Source: Pseudomonas sp. RIT409 (GTDB taxonomy: Bacteria; Pseudomonadota; Gammaproteobacteria; Pseudomonadales; Pseudomonadaceae). Taken from it: 64,000 nt of DNA. The notes beneath the pieces were generated by a model that saw nothing but the letters and a program-made list of their open reading frames with translations, was not told where the DNA came from and did not search any database. The position numbers were made by a program, and so were the translations under genes. The stretch spans positions 62,001-126,000 of the forward strand of contig NZ_QARE02000008.1 of NCBI RefSeq assembly GCF_003052515.2, written 5' to 3'. Below are positions 28,520 through 38,912 of this stretch, piece after piece (within the stretch, counting starts at the first letter, position 1; every line of letters starts with the position of its first letter).

Positions 28520-28592
28520 AAAGCGGATAGGGTTCGAACGTCCGTTCCCCAAGGTGACAGGCCAGCGCTTGACCAACCGCACCTGCCGCTTT
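28520..28592 (-). pseudogene. Degenerate tRNA-Asp-like sequence
   Basis: 73 bases, the length of a tRNA. The ends AAAGCGG and CCGCTTT form a perfect 7-bp acceptor stem. A D-arm-like GGTTGGTCAAG, an anticodon-loop-like CTGTCAC (GTC, Asp) and a T-loop TTCGAAC occur in the right order and spacing. The anticodon stem is mostly G-T pairs with a C-C mismatch, the T stem has two mismatches, and no CCA follows. It is therefore a pseudo-tRNA or a tRNA-derived RNA rather than a working tRNA. It lies 54 bases downstream of hupB and 12 bases before a strong terminator hairpin on the same strand. Confidence 0.6.
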
Positions 28593-28646
28593 ACGACCAG
28601 AGCAGAGATGACGCTGTTCTGGCGCTAGGCAAAGGTGAAAGGAAAC

Positions 28647-28919
28647 TCAGTTGACGGCTTCTTTCAGCGCTTTACCGGCTTTGAAGCCTGGCTTCTTGGC
28701 CGCAGGGATTTCCAGAGTCTTACCGGTCTGTGGGTTACGGCCGGTACGGGCAGGACGGTCAGTGACGGAGAACGTGCCGAAGCCAACCAGTACAACGGAG
28801 TCGCCAGCCTTCAGAGCGCCAGTGACGGATTCGATTACTGCGTCCAGCGCACGGCCAGCAGCAGCTTTCGGGATGTCAGCGGATGCGGCGATAGCATCAA
28901 TCAGTTCCGACTTGTTCAC
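28647..28919 (-). CDS. hupB: DNA-binding protein HU-beta
   Basis: A 90-residue HU protein, exactly the family length. It begins [31 protein letters not shown]. The DNA-contacting arm carries [45 protein letters not shown], with the conserved RxGRNPxTG and the final [11 protein letters not shown]. It is a nucleoid-associated protein that bends DNA as a dimer. The start codon is GTG at 28919, with AAGGGG upstream. It lies downstream of lon, from which it is separated by 145 bases of AT-rich sequence likely to hold its own promoter. Confidence 0.95.
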   Translation of the reverse strand: MNKSELIDAIAASADIPKAAAGRALDAVIESVTGALKAGDSVVLVGFGTFSVTDRPARTGRNPQTGKTLEIPAAKKPGFKAGKALKEAVN

Positions 28920-29064
28920 TCTAAGTCCCCTTATATCTATCTATATTGAGTATATTTTCTAAGTTTTTCTGTGAAGCCAAACAAACGCTGAGTGGCCTGC
29001 TGACGCTGGAAAGAGCCGCTTTATAACAAGGGCTCTAAAAAGCTGTCAAGGAAGGCCCCCCAGA

Positions 29065-31461
29065 CTAATGCGTGCTAATTCTTTCCTTAGAGTCAGACTC
29101 GCGTTTTTCATCCTTTGCGACCATCTCCGGAGCCACATCCGGCAAGGGCTCCGGCGCGTATTGCAGCGCAATTTGCAGGACTTCGTCAATCCATTTGACG
29201 GGTTTGATTTGCAGGTCCGCCTTGATATTGTCCGGAATTTCCTTCAAATCACGCACGTTTTCTTCTGGAATGATCACCGTTTTAATTCCACCGCGGTGAG
29301 CGGCCAGCAATTTTTCCTTCAAACCGCCAATCGCCAGCACTTGCCCGCGCAAGGTGATTTCGCCCGTCATGGCCACATCGGCCCGCACCGGGATCTGCGT
29401 CAGCGCCGACACCAGCGCGGTGCACATGCCCACACCCGCACTCGGACCGTCCTTCGGCGTCGCCCCTTCCGGCATGTGGATGTGCGTGTCGCGTTTTTCA
29501 TGGAAATCGAGGGGAATCCCCAGGCTCTTGGCTCGGCTGCGGACCACGGTCTGCGCGGCGGTGATGGACTCGACCATCACGTCCCCCAGTGAGCCGGTCT
29601 TGATCAACTGCCCCTTGCCCGGCACCACGGCCGCTTCGATAGTCAGCAACTCGCCGCCCACCTGAGTCCATGCCAGCCCGGTGACCTGGCCGATCTGGTC
29701 CTGTTGCTCCGCCAAGCCGTAGCGGAACTTGCGTACGCCAAGGAAGCCTTCCAGCATTGCAGCCGTCACGACCACCTTGAAATGCTTCTCGCCCGAGTGT
29801 TCCTTGACCGCCTTGCGGCAGACCTTGGCGATTTGACGCTCCAGGCTGCGGACACCGGCCTCACGCGTGTAGTACCGGATAATGTCGCGAATGGCCTCTT
29901 CTTCGAACTCGATCTCGCCCTTCTTCAGGCCGTTTGCAGCGATCTGCTTGGGCGAAAGGTACTTGGTGGCGATGTTGATCTTCTCGTCTTCGGTGTAGCC
30001 CGGCAGACGGATCACTTCCATGCGGTCCAGAAGGGCCGGCGGAATGTTCATCGAGTTGGCGGTGCACAGGAACATCACATCCGACAGGTCGTAGTCGACT
30101 TCCAGATAGTGATCGTTGAAATTGTGGTTCTGCTCGGGATCGAGCACTTCGAGCAGCGCCGACGCGGGATCGCCGCGCATGTCACTGCCCATTTTGTCGA
30201 TTTCATCGAGCAGGAACAGCGGGTTGCGCACCCCAACCTTGGTCATCTTCTGAATCAGACGGCCAGGCATCGAGCCAATGTAAGTACGGCGATGGCCGCG
30301 GATTTCGGCCTCGTCACGCACACCGCCCAACGCCATGCGCACGAACTTGCGGTTGGTGGCACTGGCGATCGACTCGGCCAGCGACGTCTTGCCGACGCCG
30401 GGCGGACCGACGAGGCACAGGACCGGCCCGCGAATTTTCTTCACGCGCTTTTGCACGGCGAGGTATTCGAGGATCCGCTCTTTGACTTCTTCAAGGCCGT
30501 AGTGGTCGGCATCGAGGATGTCCTCAGCGCGCGCCAGGTCCAGCCGCACCTTGCTCTGAGCCTTCCACGGCACCTGCACCAGCCAATCGATGTAGGAACG
30601 CACGACGGTGGCTTCAGCGGACATCGGCGACATCTGCTTGAGTTTGTTCAGCTCGGCCGTGGCCTTGGTCATGGCGTCTTTCGGCAGGCCTGCGGCATCG
30701 ATGCGCTTTTTCAGCTCTTCGATTTCGTTGTGGCCTTCTTCGCTGTCGCCCAATTCCTTCTGAATGGCCTTCATCTGCTCATTCAGGTAGTACTCGCGCT
30801 GGCTGCGCTCCATTTGCTTCTTCACACGGCCGCGAATGCGCTTCTCGACCTGAAGCAGATCGATTTCGGCATCCAGCAGCGCCAGCACGTGCTCGACACG
30901 GGCGCCGAGCTCGATGATCTCGAGGATTTCCTGCTTCTGCTCGATCTTCAGCGCCATATGGGCAGCCATAGTGTCGACCAGACGCCCGGGCTCATCGATG
31001 CTGTTGAGGGATGACAGGACTTCAGCCGGGACTTTCTTGCCCAACTGCACATATTGTTCGAACTGCGACAACAGGCTGCGCACGAACACTTCGGACTCGC
31101 GATCCGGTGCGTCGACCTCATCGATCAGCGCCACTTCGGCGCGGCAGTGGCCATCCACTTCGATGAAACGCTCGACGGATCCTCGCTGTTCGCCCTCCAC
31201 CAGGACCTTGACGGTACCGTCGGGCAATTTCAGCAACTGCAATACGGTTGCAACGGTACCCACGCTATAAAGGGCGTCTTCGCCAGGGTCATCGTCTGCA
31301 GGGTTGCGTTGGGCAAGCAACAGGATCTGCTTGTCGCCCGTCATCGCAGACTCGAGGGCCTCGATGGATTTTTCGCGACCCACGAACAGTGGGATCACCA
31401 TATGCGGATACACCACGACATCGCGCAATGGCAAAAGAGGCAGTTCAATGGTCGTCTTCAT
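29065..31461 (-). CDS. lon: ATP-dependent protease Lon
   Basis: A 798-residue Lon. The N-terminal substrate-binding domain starts with [27 protein letters not shown]. The AAA+ module has Walker [10 protein letters not shown] near residue 355 and Walker [13 protein letters not shown]. The peptidase domain has the catalytic Ser in [16 protein letters not shown] and Lys in [16 protein letters not shown]. It degrades misfolded and regulatory proteins in the cytoplasm. It sits between clpX and hupB as in most gammaproteobacteria. The terminator at 31587-31611 separates it from clpX, so it has its own promoter, probably heat-inducible. Confidence 0.97.
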   Translation of the reverse strand: MKTTIELPLLPLRDVVVYPHMVIPLFVGREKSIEALESAMTGDKQILLLAQRNPADDDPGEDALYSVGTVATVLQLLKLPDGTVKVLVEGEQRGSVERFIEVDGHCRAEVALIDEVDAPDRESEVFVRSLLSQFEQYVQLGKKVPAEVLSSLNSIDEPGRLVDTMAAHMALKIEQKQEILEIIELGARVEHVLALLDAEIDLLQVEKRIRGRVKKQMERSQREYYLNEQMKAIQKELGDSEEGHNEIEELKKRIDAAGLPKDAMTKATAELNKLKQMSPMSAEATVVRSYIDWLVQVPWKAQSKVRLDLARAEDILDADHYGLEEVKERILEYLAVQKRVKKIRGPVLCLVGPPGVGKTSLAESIASATNRKFVRMALGGVRDEAEIRGHRRTYIGSMPGRLIQKMTKVGVRNPLFLLDEIDKMGSDMRGDPASALLEVLDPEQNHNFNDHYLEVDYDLSDVMFLCTANSMNIPPALLDRMEVIRLPGYTEDEKINIATKYLSPKQIAANGLKKGEIEFEEEAIRDIIRYYTREAGVRSLERQIAKVCRKAVKEHSGEKHFKVVVTAAMLEGFLGVRKFRYGLAEQQDQIGQVTGLAWTQVGGELLTIEAAVVPGKGQLIKTGSLGDVMVESITAAQTVVRSRAKSLGIPLDFHEKRDTHIHMPEGATPKDGPSAGVGMCTALVSALTQIPVRADVAMTGEITLRGQVLAIGGLKEKLLAAHRGGIKTVIIPEENVRDLKEIPDNIKADLQIKPVKWIDEVLQIALQYAPEPLPDVAPEMVAKDEKRESDSKERISTH

Positions 31462-31586
31462 GATTTCGCCTCTACGGCGGCCTTAAGGCCATGGACAGAT
31501 AAAAATGAGCTGAAAACCAAGATGGGGGTAGGCTTGCAAAAATACAAGCGCCGCGTCGAGTTAATGCGAAGGCGCCGCTCAAATGC

Positions 31587-31611
31587 AAAAGGGGCCCGAG
31601 GGCCCCTTTTG
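31587..31611. terminator. Rho-independent terminator after clpX
   Basis: CAAAAGGGGCCC, a short loop, then GGGCCCCTTTTG. It is symmetrical with A and T runs on both sides. It ends the minus-strand clpP-clpX transcript before lon. Confidence 0.88.
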
Positions 31612-31643
31612 TCTTACAGTCGCCCGTGCATCAGTGGCAAGGG

Positions 31644-32927
31644 TTATGCGTCCGGAGCCGCCTTGGCGGGTGGCTCGCTGTTCTCGTAGATCAACAGCGG
31701 CTTGGACGAACCCTCGATGACGCTCTCGTCGATCACCACTTTGCTCACGTCAGGCTGCGACGGGATTTCGTACATGGTGTCGAGCAAAACGCCTTCAAGA
31801 ATGGAGCGCAGCCCACGGGCGCCTGTCTTGCGCTCCAGCGCACGACGGGCCACCGATTTGAGTGCGTCGGTGCGGAATTCGAGGTCCACACCTTCCATTT
31901 CGAACAACTTGCCGTACTGCTTGGTCAAGGCGTTCTTCGGCTCAGTCAGGATCTGCATCAGCGCCGCTTCGTCCAGCTCATCCAGCGTCGCGAGGACGGG
32001 CAGGCGACCCACGAACTCGGGGATCAGACCGAACTTGACCAGATCGTCAGGCTCGACTTCACGCAGCGACTCGCCGACTTTCTTGCCCTCTTCCTTGCTG
32101 CGCACCTCGGCATTGAAGCCGATGCCGCCTTTGGTGGAGCGATTCTGGATGACTTTCTCGAGGCCAGAGAAAGCACCGCCGCAGATGAACAGAATGTTGC
32201 GCGTGTCCACTTGCAGGAATTCCTGCTGTGGGTGCTTGCGACCGCCTTGTGGCGGAACGGAAGCCACGGTGCCCTCGATCAGCTTGAGCAGGGCCTGCTG
32301 CACACCCTCACCCGATACGTCGCGGGTGATCGAAGGGTTGTCGGACTTGCGGGAAATCTTGTCGATTTCGTCGATGTAGACGATGCCCATCTGGGCCTTT
32401 TCGACATCGTAATCGCACTTCTGCAACAGCTTCTGGATGATGTTTTCCACGTCCTCACCCACATAACCGGCTTCGGTCAGGGTGGTGGCGTCGGCGATGG
32501 TGAACGGTACGTTGAGCAAACGCGCCAGCGTTTCCGCCAGCAAGGTCTTGCCGGAGCCCGTAGGGCCGATCAGCAGGATGTTGCTCTTGCCCAATTCAAC
32601 GTCGTCGTTTTTCTTGTCGCGCTGGTTCAAGCGCTTGTAGTGGTTGTACACCGCTACTGCGAGAACCTTCTTGGCACGCTCCTGACCAATGACGTACTGG
32701 TCAAGGATGCCGCTGATTTCTTTCGGCGAGGGCAATTTATGCGCGCTGCTTTCTGCCTGTGCTTCCTGCACCTCCTCGCGGATGATGTCATTGCACAGGT
32801 CGACGCACTCGTCACAGATAAATACCGAGGGGCCGGCAATCAACTTGCGCACTTCATGTTGGCTTTTGCCGCAGAAGGAGCAATAAAGCAGTTTGCCGTT
32901 GTCCTCGCCGTTGCGGGTGTCAGTCAT
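31644..32927 (-). CDS. clpX: ATP-dependent Clp protease ATP-binding subunit ClpX
   Basis: A 427-residue unfoldase. The N-terminal C4 zinc-binding domain is [11 protein letters not shown]...[10 protein letters not shown] (residues about 16-45). Walker A is [15 protein letters not shown] near residue 120, Walker B is VYIDEIDKI, and the pore loop is the GYVGEDVE region. The IGF-type ClpP-docking loop is present as GGIGFNAEV. It unfolds tagged substrates and feeds them to ClpP. The start is at [16 protein letters not shown]; the frame is open 15 codons further upstream without family similarity. It follows clpP on the same strand. Confidence 0.97.
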   Translation of the reverse strand: MTDTRNGEDNGKLLYCSFCGKSQHEVRKLIAGPSVFICDECVDLCNDIIREEVQEAQAESSAHKLPSPKEISGILDQYVIGQERAKKVLAVAVYNHYKRLNQRDKKNDDVELGKSNILLIGPTGSGKTLLAETLARLLNVPFTIADATTLTEAGYVGEDVENIIQKLLQKCDYDVEKAQMGIVYIDEIDKISRKSDNPSITRDVSGEGVQQALLKLIEGTVASVPPQGGRKHPQQEFLQVDTRNILFICGGAFSGLEKVIQNRSTKGGIGFNAEVRSKEEGKKVGESLREVEPDDLVKFGLIPEFVGRLPVLATLDELDEAALMQILTEPKNALTKQYGKLFEMEGVDLEFRTDALKSVARRALERKTGARGLRSILEGVLLDTMYEIPSQPDVSKVVIDESVIEGSSKPLLIYENSEPPAKAAPDA

Positions 32928-33042
32928 TCGATCGATCCAATCCGGTAGGCTTGCAACACAAGATGAAGGCAATTGCGGGCTTTTTCAAGTCCGCAGGTGG
33001 TACGGGAGCCCCGACCACCCGGGATTACTGCCTGTCAGCCGA

Positions 33043-33684
33043 TCATTTGATCATCTGACGTTTATCGAGAACCGAATCCACCAGACCATATTCGGCGGCA
33101 CGCTCGGCGCTCATGAAGTTGTCGCGGTTGGTGTCGCGCTCGATGGTTTCCAGCGACTGGCCTGTGTGATGGGCCAGCAACTCGTTCAGGCGCTGGCGAA
33201 TGTACAGGATTTCCTTGGCATGGATGTCGATGTCCGACGCCTGCCCCTGGAACCCGCCCAACGGCTGGTGAATCATCACGCGGGAATTCGGCAATGCGAA
33301 ACGCTTGCCTTTGGCCCCGCCAGCCAAAAGGAACGCGCCCATGCTGCAAGCTTGCCCCATCACAGTGGTCGACACATCCGGCTTGATGAACTGCATGGTG
33401 TCGTAGATCGCCATGCCCGCCGTCACCGAACCGCCTGGCGAGTTGATGTACAGATGGATGTCCTTGTCCGGGTTTTCCGCTTCAAGGAAGAGCAGTTGCG
33501 CCGAGATCAGGTTGGCCATGTAGTCTTCGACCGGGCCGACCAGGAAAATCACACGTTCCTTGAGCAGACGGGAGTAGATGTCATAGGCGCGTTCGCCACG
33601 GGCGGACTGCTCGATAACCATCGGGACCAGGCCGCCAGCGGCCTGGATGTCAGAGTGCTGCTGAATATAAGAATTGCGGGACAT
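33043..33684 (-). CDS. clpP: ATP-dependent Clp protease proteolytic subunit
   Basis: A 213-residue serine protease. The catalytic triad is visible: Ser in [11 protein letters not shown], His in [10 protein letters not shown], and Asp in [10 protein letters not shown]. The N-terminus [23 protein letters not shown] matches other pseudomonad ClpP proteins. The start is ambiguous: GGGAG lies 3 bases before a Met at 33693 and 12 bases before the one at 33684. Homology favours 33684, so the ribosome-binding spacing is longer than usual. It forms a tetradecameric chamber used by ClpX. It lies 115 bases upstream of clpX and 92 bases downstream of tig. Confidence 0.94.
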   Translation of the reverse strand: MSRNSYIQQHSDIQAAGGLVPMVIEQSARGERAYDIYSRLLKERVIFLVGPVEDYMANLISAQLLFLEAENPDKDIHLYINSPGGSVTAGMAIYDTMQFIKPDVSTTVMGQACSMGAFLLAGGAKGKRFALPNSRVMIHQPLGGFQGQASDIDIHAKEILYIRQRLNELLAHHTGQSLETIERDTNRDNFMSAERAAEYGLVDSVLDKRQMIK

Positions 33685-33724
33685 GTCTCGCATTCACTCC
33701 CAAATAGTCATGTCTTGAATACGC

Positions 33725-33750
33725 ATAAGCCAGCACGAAGGCTGGCTTAT
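33725..33750. terminator. Hairpin between tig and clpP
   Basis: ATAAGCCAGC, six-base loop, GCTGGCTTAT: a perfect 10-bp stem just after the tig stop. No U-run follows on the minus strand, so it may be a partial terminator or an mRNA-stabilising 3' hairpin rather than a full stop. Confidence 0.55.
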
Positions 33751-33775
33751 GGTGTTTTCGAACGAGAGAAAGAAA

Positions 33776-35086
33776 TCAGTCGGCTTTTGGAGCTTCCACC
33801 GGCTTGACGGCTTCTTCGTACGAGACCGCTTTATCGGTCACGCTCGCTTTCTGCAAAACAGTATCCACAACTTGCTCTTCCAGCACAACCGAACGCACTT
33901 CGTTCATCTGCTGTTCGTTCTTGTAATACCAGGCCACCACCTGCTCCGGTTCCTGATAAGCGGACGCCATTTCCTGGATCAGGTCGCGAACGCGGGCTTC
34001 ATCAGGCTTGAGGTCGAACTGCTTGACCACTTCGGCGACGATCAGACCCAGCTCGACACGACGCTTGGCCTGCTCTTCGAACAGCTCGGCGGGCAGTTGA
34101 TCAGGCTTGATGTTGCCGCCGAACTGTTGAACGGCCTGCACGCGCAGACGGTTCACTTCGTTTTCCAGCAAGGCTTTGGGGACTTCGATCGGGTTGGCCG
34201 CCAGCAGACCGTCCATGACCTGGTTCTTGACCTTGGACTTGATGGCCTGACGCAGCTCGCGCTCCATGTTCTTGCGAACTTCGGCGCGGAAACCTTCCAG
34301 GCTCGACTCCTTGATACCGAACTGGGTGAAGAACGCTTCGTTCAGCTCTGGCAGGACAGGTGCCGAAACCGAAGTCACGGTCACGGTGAACTCGGCGGCT
34401 TTGCCAGCCAGCTCCAGGTTCTGGTAGTCCTCGGGGAACGTGAGGTTCAGAACGCGCTCTTCGCCCGCCTTCGCACCCACCAGCCCGTCTTCGAAGCCAG
34501 GAATCATGCGGCCCGAACCAAGCACCAGTTGAGTACCGGTTGCCGAGCCACCGGAAAAGGCTTCGCCGTCGATTTTGCCGACGAAGTCGATGGTCAGTTG
34601 ATCTTCGTTCGCAGCGGCGCGGTCGACAGCTTCGTAACGAACGTTCTGCTTGCGCAGGATTTCGAGCATGTTGTCCAGATCGGAATCCGCGACATCAGCT
34701 GACAGACGCTCTACCGAAACCGACTCGAAGCCCGCAACGGAAAACTCAGGGAACACTTCGAAGGTGGCGACGTACTCGAGATCCTTGCCTTTTTCGAAGG
34801 CTTTGGGCTCGACAGAAGGCGCGCCGGCCGGGTTCAGTTTTTGCTCGACGACGGCTTCGTAGAAGGTCGCCTGGATCAGATCGCCCAGCGCTTCCTGACG
34901 GGCGCCATCCTCATAACGCTGGCGGATCACGCTCATAGGCACTTTGCCAGGGCGGAAGCCCGGGATCTTGGCTTTACGTGCGGTCTGCTGCAGACGCTTG
35001 TTGACTTCGGTCTCGATGCGCTCAGCTGGCACGCCAATGGTCATGCGGCGCTCGAGAGCGGAAGTGTTTTCAACAGAAACTTGCAT
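33776..35086 (-). CDS. tig: Trigger factor (ribosome-associated chaperone and prolyl isomerase)
   Basis: A 436-residue protein. The ribosome-docking signature is [23 protein letters not shown] (here [22 protein letters not shown], residues about 40-62). The FKBP-type isomerase domain follows at about 150-245 ([44 protein letters not shown]). The C-terminal helical chaperone arm ends at 436. It binds nascent chains at the ribosome exit tunnel. [14 protein letters not shown] is the standard start, with a GAGGAAT-like site upstream. It heads the conserved tig-clpP-clpX-lon series. Confidence 0.96.
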   Translation of the reverse strand: MQVSVENTSALERRMTIGVPAERIETEVNKRLQQTARKAKIPGFRPGKVPMSVIRQRYEDGARQEALGDLIQATFYEAVVEQKLNPAGAPSVEPKAFEKGKDLEYVATFEVFPEFSVAGFESVSVERLSADVADSDLDNMLEILRKQNVRYEAVDRAAANEDQLTIDFVGKIDGEAFSGGSATGTQLVLGSGRMIPGFEDGLVGAKAGEERVLNLTFPEDYQNLELAGKAAEFTVTVTSVSAPVLPELNEAFFTQFGIKESSLEGFRAEVRKNMERELRQAIKSKVKNQVMDGLLAANPIEVPKALLENEVNRLRVQAVQQFGGNIKPDQLPAELFEEQAKRRVELGLIVAEVVKQFDLKPDEARVRDLIQEMASAYQEPEQVVAWYYKNEQQMNEVRSVVLEEQVVDTVLQKASVTDKAVSYEEAVKPVEAPKAD

Positions 35087-35391
35087 GGATATTCCTCGTT
35101 GCACAGACGTTAGCCGGCCGTTTCCGACCCCAGAATCAAGGGCAAGCATTCTAGTGGGTCAATCTCAAGAAGTCACCCTACTGAAGAAGGGTAAATACGA
35201 TGGAATGCAACCAGAAGGAAAAGGAGGAAGATGCGAATCTTCGCGAGCGGTCTGGAACGCAGCTTGCGCCCTCTATATATAAGGAAGCGAAGCGCGACCG
35301 AATGTCGATCCATTCCCTGGAAACACTCCGGAAAAGCCCGTGTGCGAGAGCGTGACGGGCTCGCTCCAGCGTGAAACCGATACGCCGAAAC
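35087..35391. other. Leader and promoter region of tig
   Basis: About 300 bases with no gene. TATATATAG on the minus strand (35271-35280) is a candidate -10 region for tig; no confident -35 can be assigned. The right-hand part ends at the tRNA-cluster terminator. Nothing else recognisable is seen. Confidence 0.45.
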
Positions 35392-35418
35392 AAAAAAAGC
35401 CGCACGGGGCGGCTTTTT
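35392..35418 (-). terminator. Terminator of the tRNA-Arg-His-Leu transcript
   Basis: AAAAAAAGCCGC, a short loop, then GGGGCGGCTTTTT. On the minus strand it follows tRNA-Leu by about 43 bases and has a run of seven U residues. Confidence 0.88.
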
Positions 35419-35460
35419 CCAAACCTCGAATCGCCATTGGCGATGTTCAGGGCTTTTAAC

Positions 35461-35545
35461 TGGTGCGGACGAAGAGACTCGAACTCTTACGCCTCGCGGC
35501 GCTGGAACCTAAATCCAGTGTGTCTACCAATTCCACCACGTCCGC
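35461..35545 (-). tRNA. tRNA-Leu (anticodon TAG)
   Basis: 85 bases including an encoded CCA. The acceptor ends GCGGACG and CGTCCGC pair perfectly. The anticodon arm CTGGA-TTTAGGT-TCCAG gives TAG. A long variable arm (CGCCGCGAGGCGT) is typical of leucine tRNAs, and the T-loop is TTCGAGT. It is third and last in the minus-strand tRNA transcript. Confidence 0.97.
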
Positions 35546-35605
35546 GTTTTGAAGCGCTTCTTAAAGCAAAGGCGCCAGACTATCAATCTGGCGCCTTTTC
35601 GAATA

Positions 35606-35682
35606 TGGGGTGGACGATGGGGATCGAACCCACGACAACAGGAGTCACAATCCTGTGCTCTACCAACTGAGCTACGCCCACC
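35606..35682 (-). tRNA. tRNA-His (anticodon GTG)
   Basis: 77 bases including the extra G at -1 and an encoded CCA. The acceptor GTGGGCG pairs with CGTCCAC, with one G-T pair. The anticodon loop ATTGTGA gives GTG. The T-arm loop is TTCGATC. The G at -1 opposite C73 is the identity mark of histidine tRNA. Confidence 0.97.
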
Positions 35683-35722
35683 ATATCGCGTTACAACCTA
35701 CTTGTGCCAAAGCTGCCTGAAG

Positions 35723-35799
35723 TGGCGCACCCGGCAGGACTCGAACCTGCGACCATCCGCTTAGAAGGCGGATGCTCTATCCAGCTGAGCTACGGGCGC
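35723..35799 (-). tRNA. tRNA-Arg (anticodon TCT)
   Basis: 77 bases including an encoded CCA. The acceptor GCGCCCG pairs with CGGGTGC (one G-T pair). The anticodon stem-loop CCGC-CTTCTAA-GCGG gives TCT. It is first in the three-tRNA transcript. Confidence 0.97.
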
Positions 35800-35947
35800 T
35801 GGTCAATTCGCTTTCTTTCGAAGGCAAACTAGAGCTTTCAATCACACTGAGTCGATTTAAACTCCACCTGACTTTACCAACCCTTCGACTTGATTTGCCG
35901 CTTCCGGCTTATCATGTGTGGGGTTGTGCCCGACAAGTGCGACGAAT

Positions 35948-35974
35948 CTTATAGACGACCTCCGGGGGCGTCAA
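35948..35974 (-). promoter_or_regulatory. Candidate sigma-70 promoter of the tRNA cluster
   Basis: On the minus strand TTGACG is followed after 15 bases by TATAAG, about 150 bases upstream of tRNA-Arg. The spacing is short but both hexamers are good. The rest of 35800-36106 holds the folD promoter region and nothing else that I recognise. Confidence 0.4.
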
Positions 35975-36106
35975 CACTTTTTTCTAAAAAATTCAGTTAA
36001 TTAAAGGGCTTAGCTTATTAAGCGGACCAACCGCCTTTGCCCTTGGCCGTTGTCATGCGAGAATGCGCGCTCTTTTTCCCACCCTTCCGATGGTTAATCA
36101 CGCGTA

Positions 36107-36961
36107 ATGACTGCAAAACTAATAGACGGCAAAGCGATCGCAGCCAACCTGCGCCAGCAGATCGCCCAACGAGTCACCGAACGTCGCGAGCAAGGGCTGC
36201 GCACACCGGGCCTCGCGGTGATTCTGGTCGGCAGCGACCCCGCCTCTCAGGTTTACGTCTCGCACAAACGCAAAGACTGTGAAGAGGTCGGCTTCATTTC
36301 CCGGGCCTATGACCTGCCGGCCGCGACCACTCAGAGCGAATTGACCGATCTGATCGACAGCCTCAACGAAGATCCGGCCATCGACGGCATCCTGCTGCAA
36401 CTCCCGCTACCTGAGCACCTGGATTCCTCACCCCTGCTGGAGCGGATCCGCCCGGACAAGGATGTCGATGGTTTCCACCCTTATAACGTTGGCCGTTTGG
36501 CGCAGCGCATCCCTCTGCTGCGGCCATGCACGCCGAAAGGCATCATGACCCTGCTGGAAAGCACGGGGGTCGATCTCTATGGCAAGGACGCGGTCGTGGT
36601 GGGCGCTTCCAATATCGTGGGCCGTCCAATGGCCATGGAACTGCTCCTGGCCGGTTGCACCGTCACGGTCACTCATCGGTTCACCGAAGACCTGGCGGGC
36701 CACGTGAGCCGCGCCGACCTGGTGGTTGTGGCAGCGGGCAAGCCCGGCCTGGTCAAGGGTGAGTGGATCAAGGAAGGCGCGATCGTGATCGACGTCGGCA
36801 TCAACCGTCAGCAAGACGGCAAGCTGGTCGGCGACGTGGTTTACGACACCGCCCTGCCCCGCGCGGGCTGGATCACCCCCGTTCCCGGCGGCGTCGGCCC
36901 GATGACGCGCGCGTGCCTGCTGGAGAATACCCTCTACGCAGCCGAAACGTTGCACGGTTGA
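36107..36961 (+). CDS. folD: Bifunctional methylenetetrahydrofolate dehydrogenase / methenyltetrahydrofolate cyclohydrolase
   Basis: A 284-residue FolD of normal length. The catalytic Lys lies in [14 protein letters not shown] (residue about 54). [14 protein letters not shown] and [16 protein letters not shown] are family signatures, and [28 protein letters not shown] is the NADP-binding region. [16 protein letters not shown] is the C-terminal signature. It interconverts methylene-, methenyl- and 10-formyl-tetrahydrofolate for one-carbon supply. The gene stands alone, convergent with the ABC-importer operon and separated from it by a bidirectional terminator. Confidence 0.96.
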   Translation: MTAKLIDGKAIAANLRQQIAQRVTERREQGLRTPGLAVILVGSDPASQVYVSHKRKDCEEVGFISRAYDLPAATTQSELTDLIDSLNEDPAIDGILLQLPLPEHLDSSPLLERIRPDKDVDGFHPYNVGRLAQRIPLLRPCTPKGIMTLLESTGVDLYGKDAVVVGASNIVGRPMAMELLLAGCTVTVTHRFTEDLAGHVSRADLVVVAAGKPGLVKGEWIKEGAIVIDVGINRQQDGKLVGDVVYDTALPRAGWITPVPGGVGPMTRACLLENTLYAAETLHG

Positions 36962-36977
36962 GCAGCACGGCGTGAAT

Positions 36978-37011
36978 GAAAACGGCACCTCGCGGGCGCC
37001 GTTTTTTTTTT
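36978..37011. terminator. Bidirectional terminator between folD and the ABC-importer operon
   Basis: GAAAACGGCACC, loop, GGCGCCGTT followed by about ten T on the plus strand; on the minus strand the stem is followed by TTTTC. The plus side is strong, the minus side moderate. Confidence 0.85.
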
Positions 37012-37053
37012 GCCTAGAAGCCTCGGGTCAGTGTCAGACCCGCTGGCCATTCC

Positions 37054-38826
37054 TCACTTCTTGGCCGCTTCCCAGCTTTTGAGCAGGTCCGAATAGGCGA
37101 TGGTTTCACCCTTCGGCTTCTCGTTCGCCAGTTTGCGCTGTGGTGCCAGGAACTTGCCACCGCTCTTCTCGGCTTTGCTGTACCACTCTTCCGCCGAAGT
37201 TTCGGGGTTCATTTTCGGCGCACAGCCACTCGCCTCCTGAACCTTGGAGCGCTCGATCCGGGTCATGATCGCATCCTGATCCTTGGCCAGCCCGTCCAGC
37301 GCCGCTTGCGCGGTTTTCTCGCCGGTGACTGCTTCTGCCACGTGACTCCACCACAACTGCGCCAGCTTCGGATAATCCGGGACGTTGGTACCGGTTGGCG
37401 ACCATTGCACACGGGCCGGGCTGCGGTAAAACTCGACCAGGCCACCGAGTTTCGGTGCCAGGGCAGTCATTTCCTTGGAGTTGATGTCCGATTCGCGAAT
37501 CGGCGTCAGACCCACGATGGTTTTCTTCAGCGAGACCGACTTGGATGTCACGAACTGCGCATACAACCAAGCTGCCAGGCGTTTCTTCTCGTCAGACGAC
37601 TTCAGGAACGTCCACGACCCTACGTCCTGATAGCCTAGTTTCATGCCCTCTTTCCAGTAGGGACCTTTCGGAGAAGGCGCCATTCGCCATTTTGGCGTGC
37701 CATCGGCATTCATCACCGGCAGCCCCGGTTTGGTCATATCGGCCGTAAACGCGGTGTACCAGAAAATTTGCTGCGCGACGTTACCCTGGGAAGGCACCGG
37801 GCCCGATTCGGAGAAGGTCATCCCCGCAGCTTCCGGTGGCGCGTAGGCTTTCAGCCAATCGATGTATTTCTGGGTCGCGTAGACCGCGGCAGGGCCGTTG
37901 GTGTCGCCACCTCGGGTGATGCTGGAGCCGACAGGATGGCAGTCCTCGACGCGAATGCCCCACTCATCCACAGGCAACCCGTTCGGCAAGCCTTTGTCAC
38001 CGCTGCCCGCCATGGAGAACCAGGCATCGGTGAAGCGCCAGCCCAGGGACGGGTCTTTCTTGCCGTAGTCCATGTGGCCATAGACTTTCTTGCCGTCGAT
38101 TTCCTTCACGTCTTCACTGAAGAACTTGGCGATGTCCTCATAGGCTGACCAGTTGACCGGAACCCCCAGTTCATAACCGTATTTGGCTTTGAACTTTTCC
38201 TTCAGGTCCGCGCGCTCGAACCAGTCGGCTCGGAACCAGTACAGGTTGGCGAACTGCTGGTCAGGCAGCTGATACAGCTTTCCGTCCGGCGCTGTGGTGA
38301 ACGAGGTGCCGATGAAGTCCTTGATGTCCAGCGTCGGCGACGTGACCTTCGCCCCTTCGGGGCTGGCCATCAGGTCTGTCAGAGACAGCGCCTTACCATA
38401 GCGGAAATGAGTGCCGATCAGGTCCGAGTCATTGACCCAGCCATCATAGATGCTCTTGTCCGACTGCATGGCGGTCTGCAGCTTCTCGATGACGTCACCT
38501 TCCTGAAGCAGGTCGTGGGTCACTTTGATACCGGTGATTTCGGTGAAGGCCTTGGCCAGGGTTTTCGATTCGTACTCGTGGGTGGTCAGGGTTTCGGACA
38601 CCACCTTGATGTCCATGCCGCGGAACGGCTCGGCCGCCTTGATGAACCACTCCAATTCCTTGAGCTGATCGGCGTCGGACAAGGTGGTCGGCTTGAATTC
38701 GCTGGCCGCCCACTTCTTCGCGGCGTCTTCGTACTGATCCGCCCATGCCGACACGCTCAAGCCGCTGAGCATTACCATGGTCGCTACCGTCACACTATGT
38801 CGCAGCTTGTTTTTCTTATTGAACAT
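37054..38826 (-). CDS. ABC transporter substrate-binding protein (glycerol-type GlpV-like)
   Basis: A 590-residue periplasmic binding protein of the large SBP_bac_1 group. The signal peptide is MFNKKNKLRHSVTVATMVMLSGLSVSAWA. The mature protein has long domains with WFIKAAEPFRGMDIKVVSETLTTHEYESKTLAKAFTEITGIKV and, later, FLAPQRKLANEKPKGETIAYSDLLKSW at the C-terminus. Size and operon partners match the rhizobial GlpV glycerol-binding protein, but the ligand is inferred. The start was set at ATG 38826: GGAGG lies five bases upstream. An in-frame GTG at 38832 abuts GGAGG and cannot use it. It is the last gene of the six-gene minus-strand operon. Confidence 0.85.
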   Translation of the reverse strand: MFNKKNKLRHSVTVATMVMLSGLSVSAWADQYEDAAKKWAASEFKPTTLSDADQLKELEWFIKAAEPFRGMDIKVVSETLTTHEYESKTLAKAFTEITGIKVTHDLLQEGDVIEKLQTAMQSDKSIYDGWVNDSDLIGTHFRYGKALSLTDLMASPEGAKVTSPTLDIKDFIGTSFTTAPDGKLYQLPDQQFANLYWFRADWFERADLKEKFKAKYGYELGVPVNWSAYEDIAKFFSEDVKEIDGKKVYGHMDYGKKDPSLGWRFTDAWFSMAGSGDKGLPNGLPVDEWGIRVEDCHPVGSSITRGGDTNGPAAVYATQKYIDWLKAYAPPEAAGMTFSESGPVPSQGNVAQQIFWYTAFTADMTKPGLPVMNADGTPKWRMAPSPKGPYWKEGMKLGYQDVGSWTFLKSSDEKKRLAAWLYAQFVTSKSVSLKKTIVGLTPIRESDINSKEMTALAPKLGGLVEFYRSPARVQWSPTGTNVPDYPKLAQLWWSHVAEAVTGEKTAQAALDGLAKDQDAIMTRIERSKVQEASGCAPKMNPETSAEEWYSKAEKSGGKFLAPQRKLANEKPKGETIAYSDLLKSWEAAKK

Positions 38827-38912
38827 AGACACCTCCAGTGTTGATTCTTATGTAGTCCCGCGTTTCAACCTGCTTGCATTACCCGCCTACAACGAGAACG
38901 CCTTTCAACCGT

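Noticed and set aside
28520..28592. Annotation as a functional tRNA-Asp.
   Set aside because: The T stem has two mismatches, the anticodon stem is mostly G-T with a C-C mismatch, and no CCA follows. Kept as tRNA-like only.
35461..35799. tRNA cluster as an integration site for a genomic island.
   Set aside because: Both sides are conserved housekeeping genes (tig, folD) and no partial 3' tRNA duplicate was seen nearby.
38832..38832. GTG start six bases upstream of the chosen start of the importer binding protein.
   Set aside because: It abuts the GGAGG ribosome-binding site with no spacing; the ATG at 38826 has ideal spacing.
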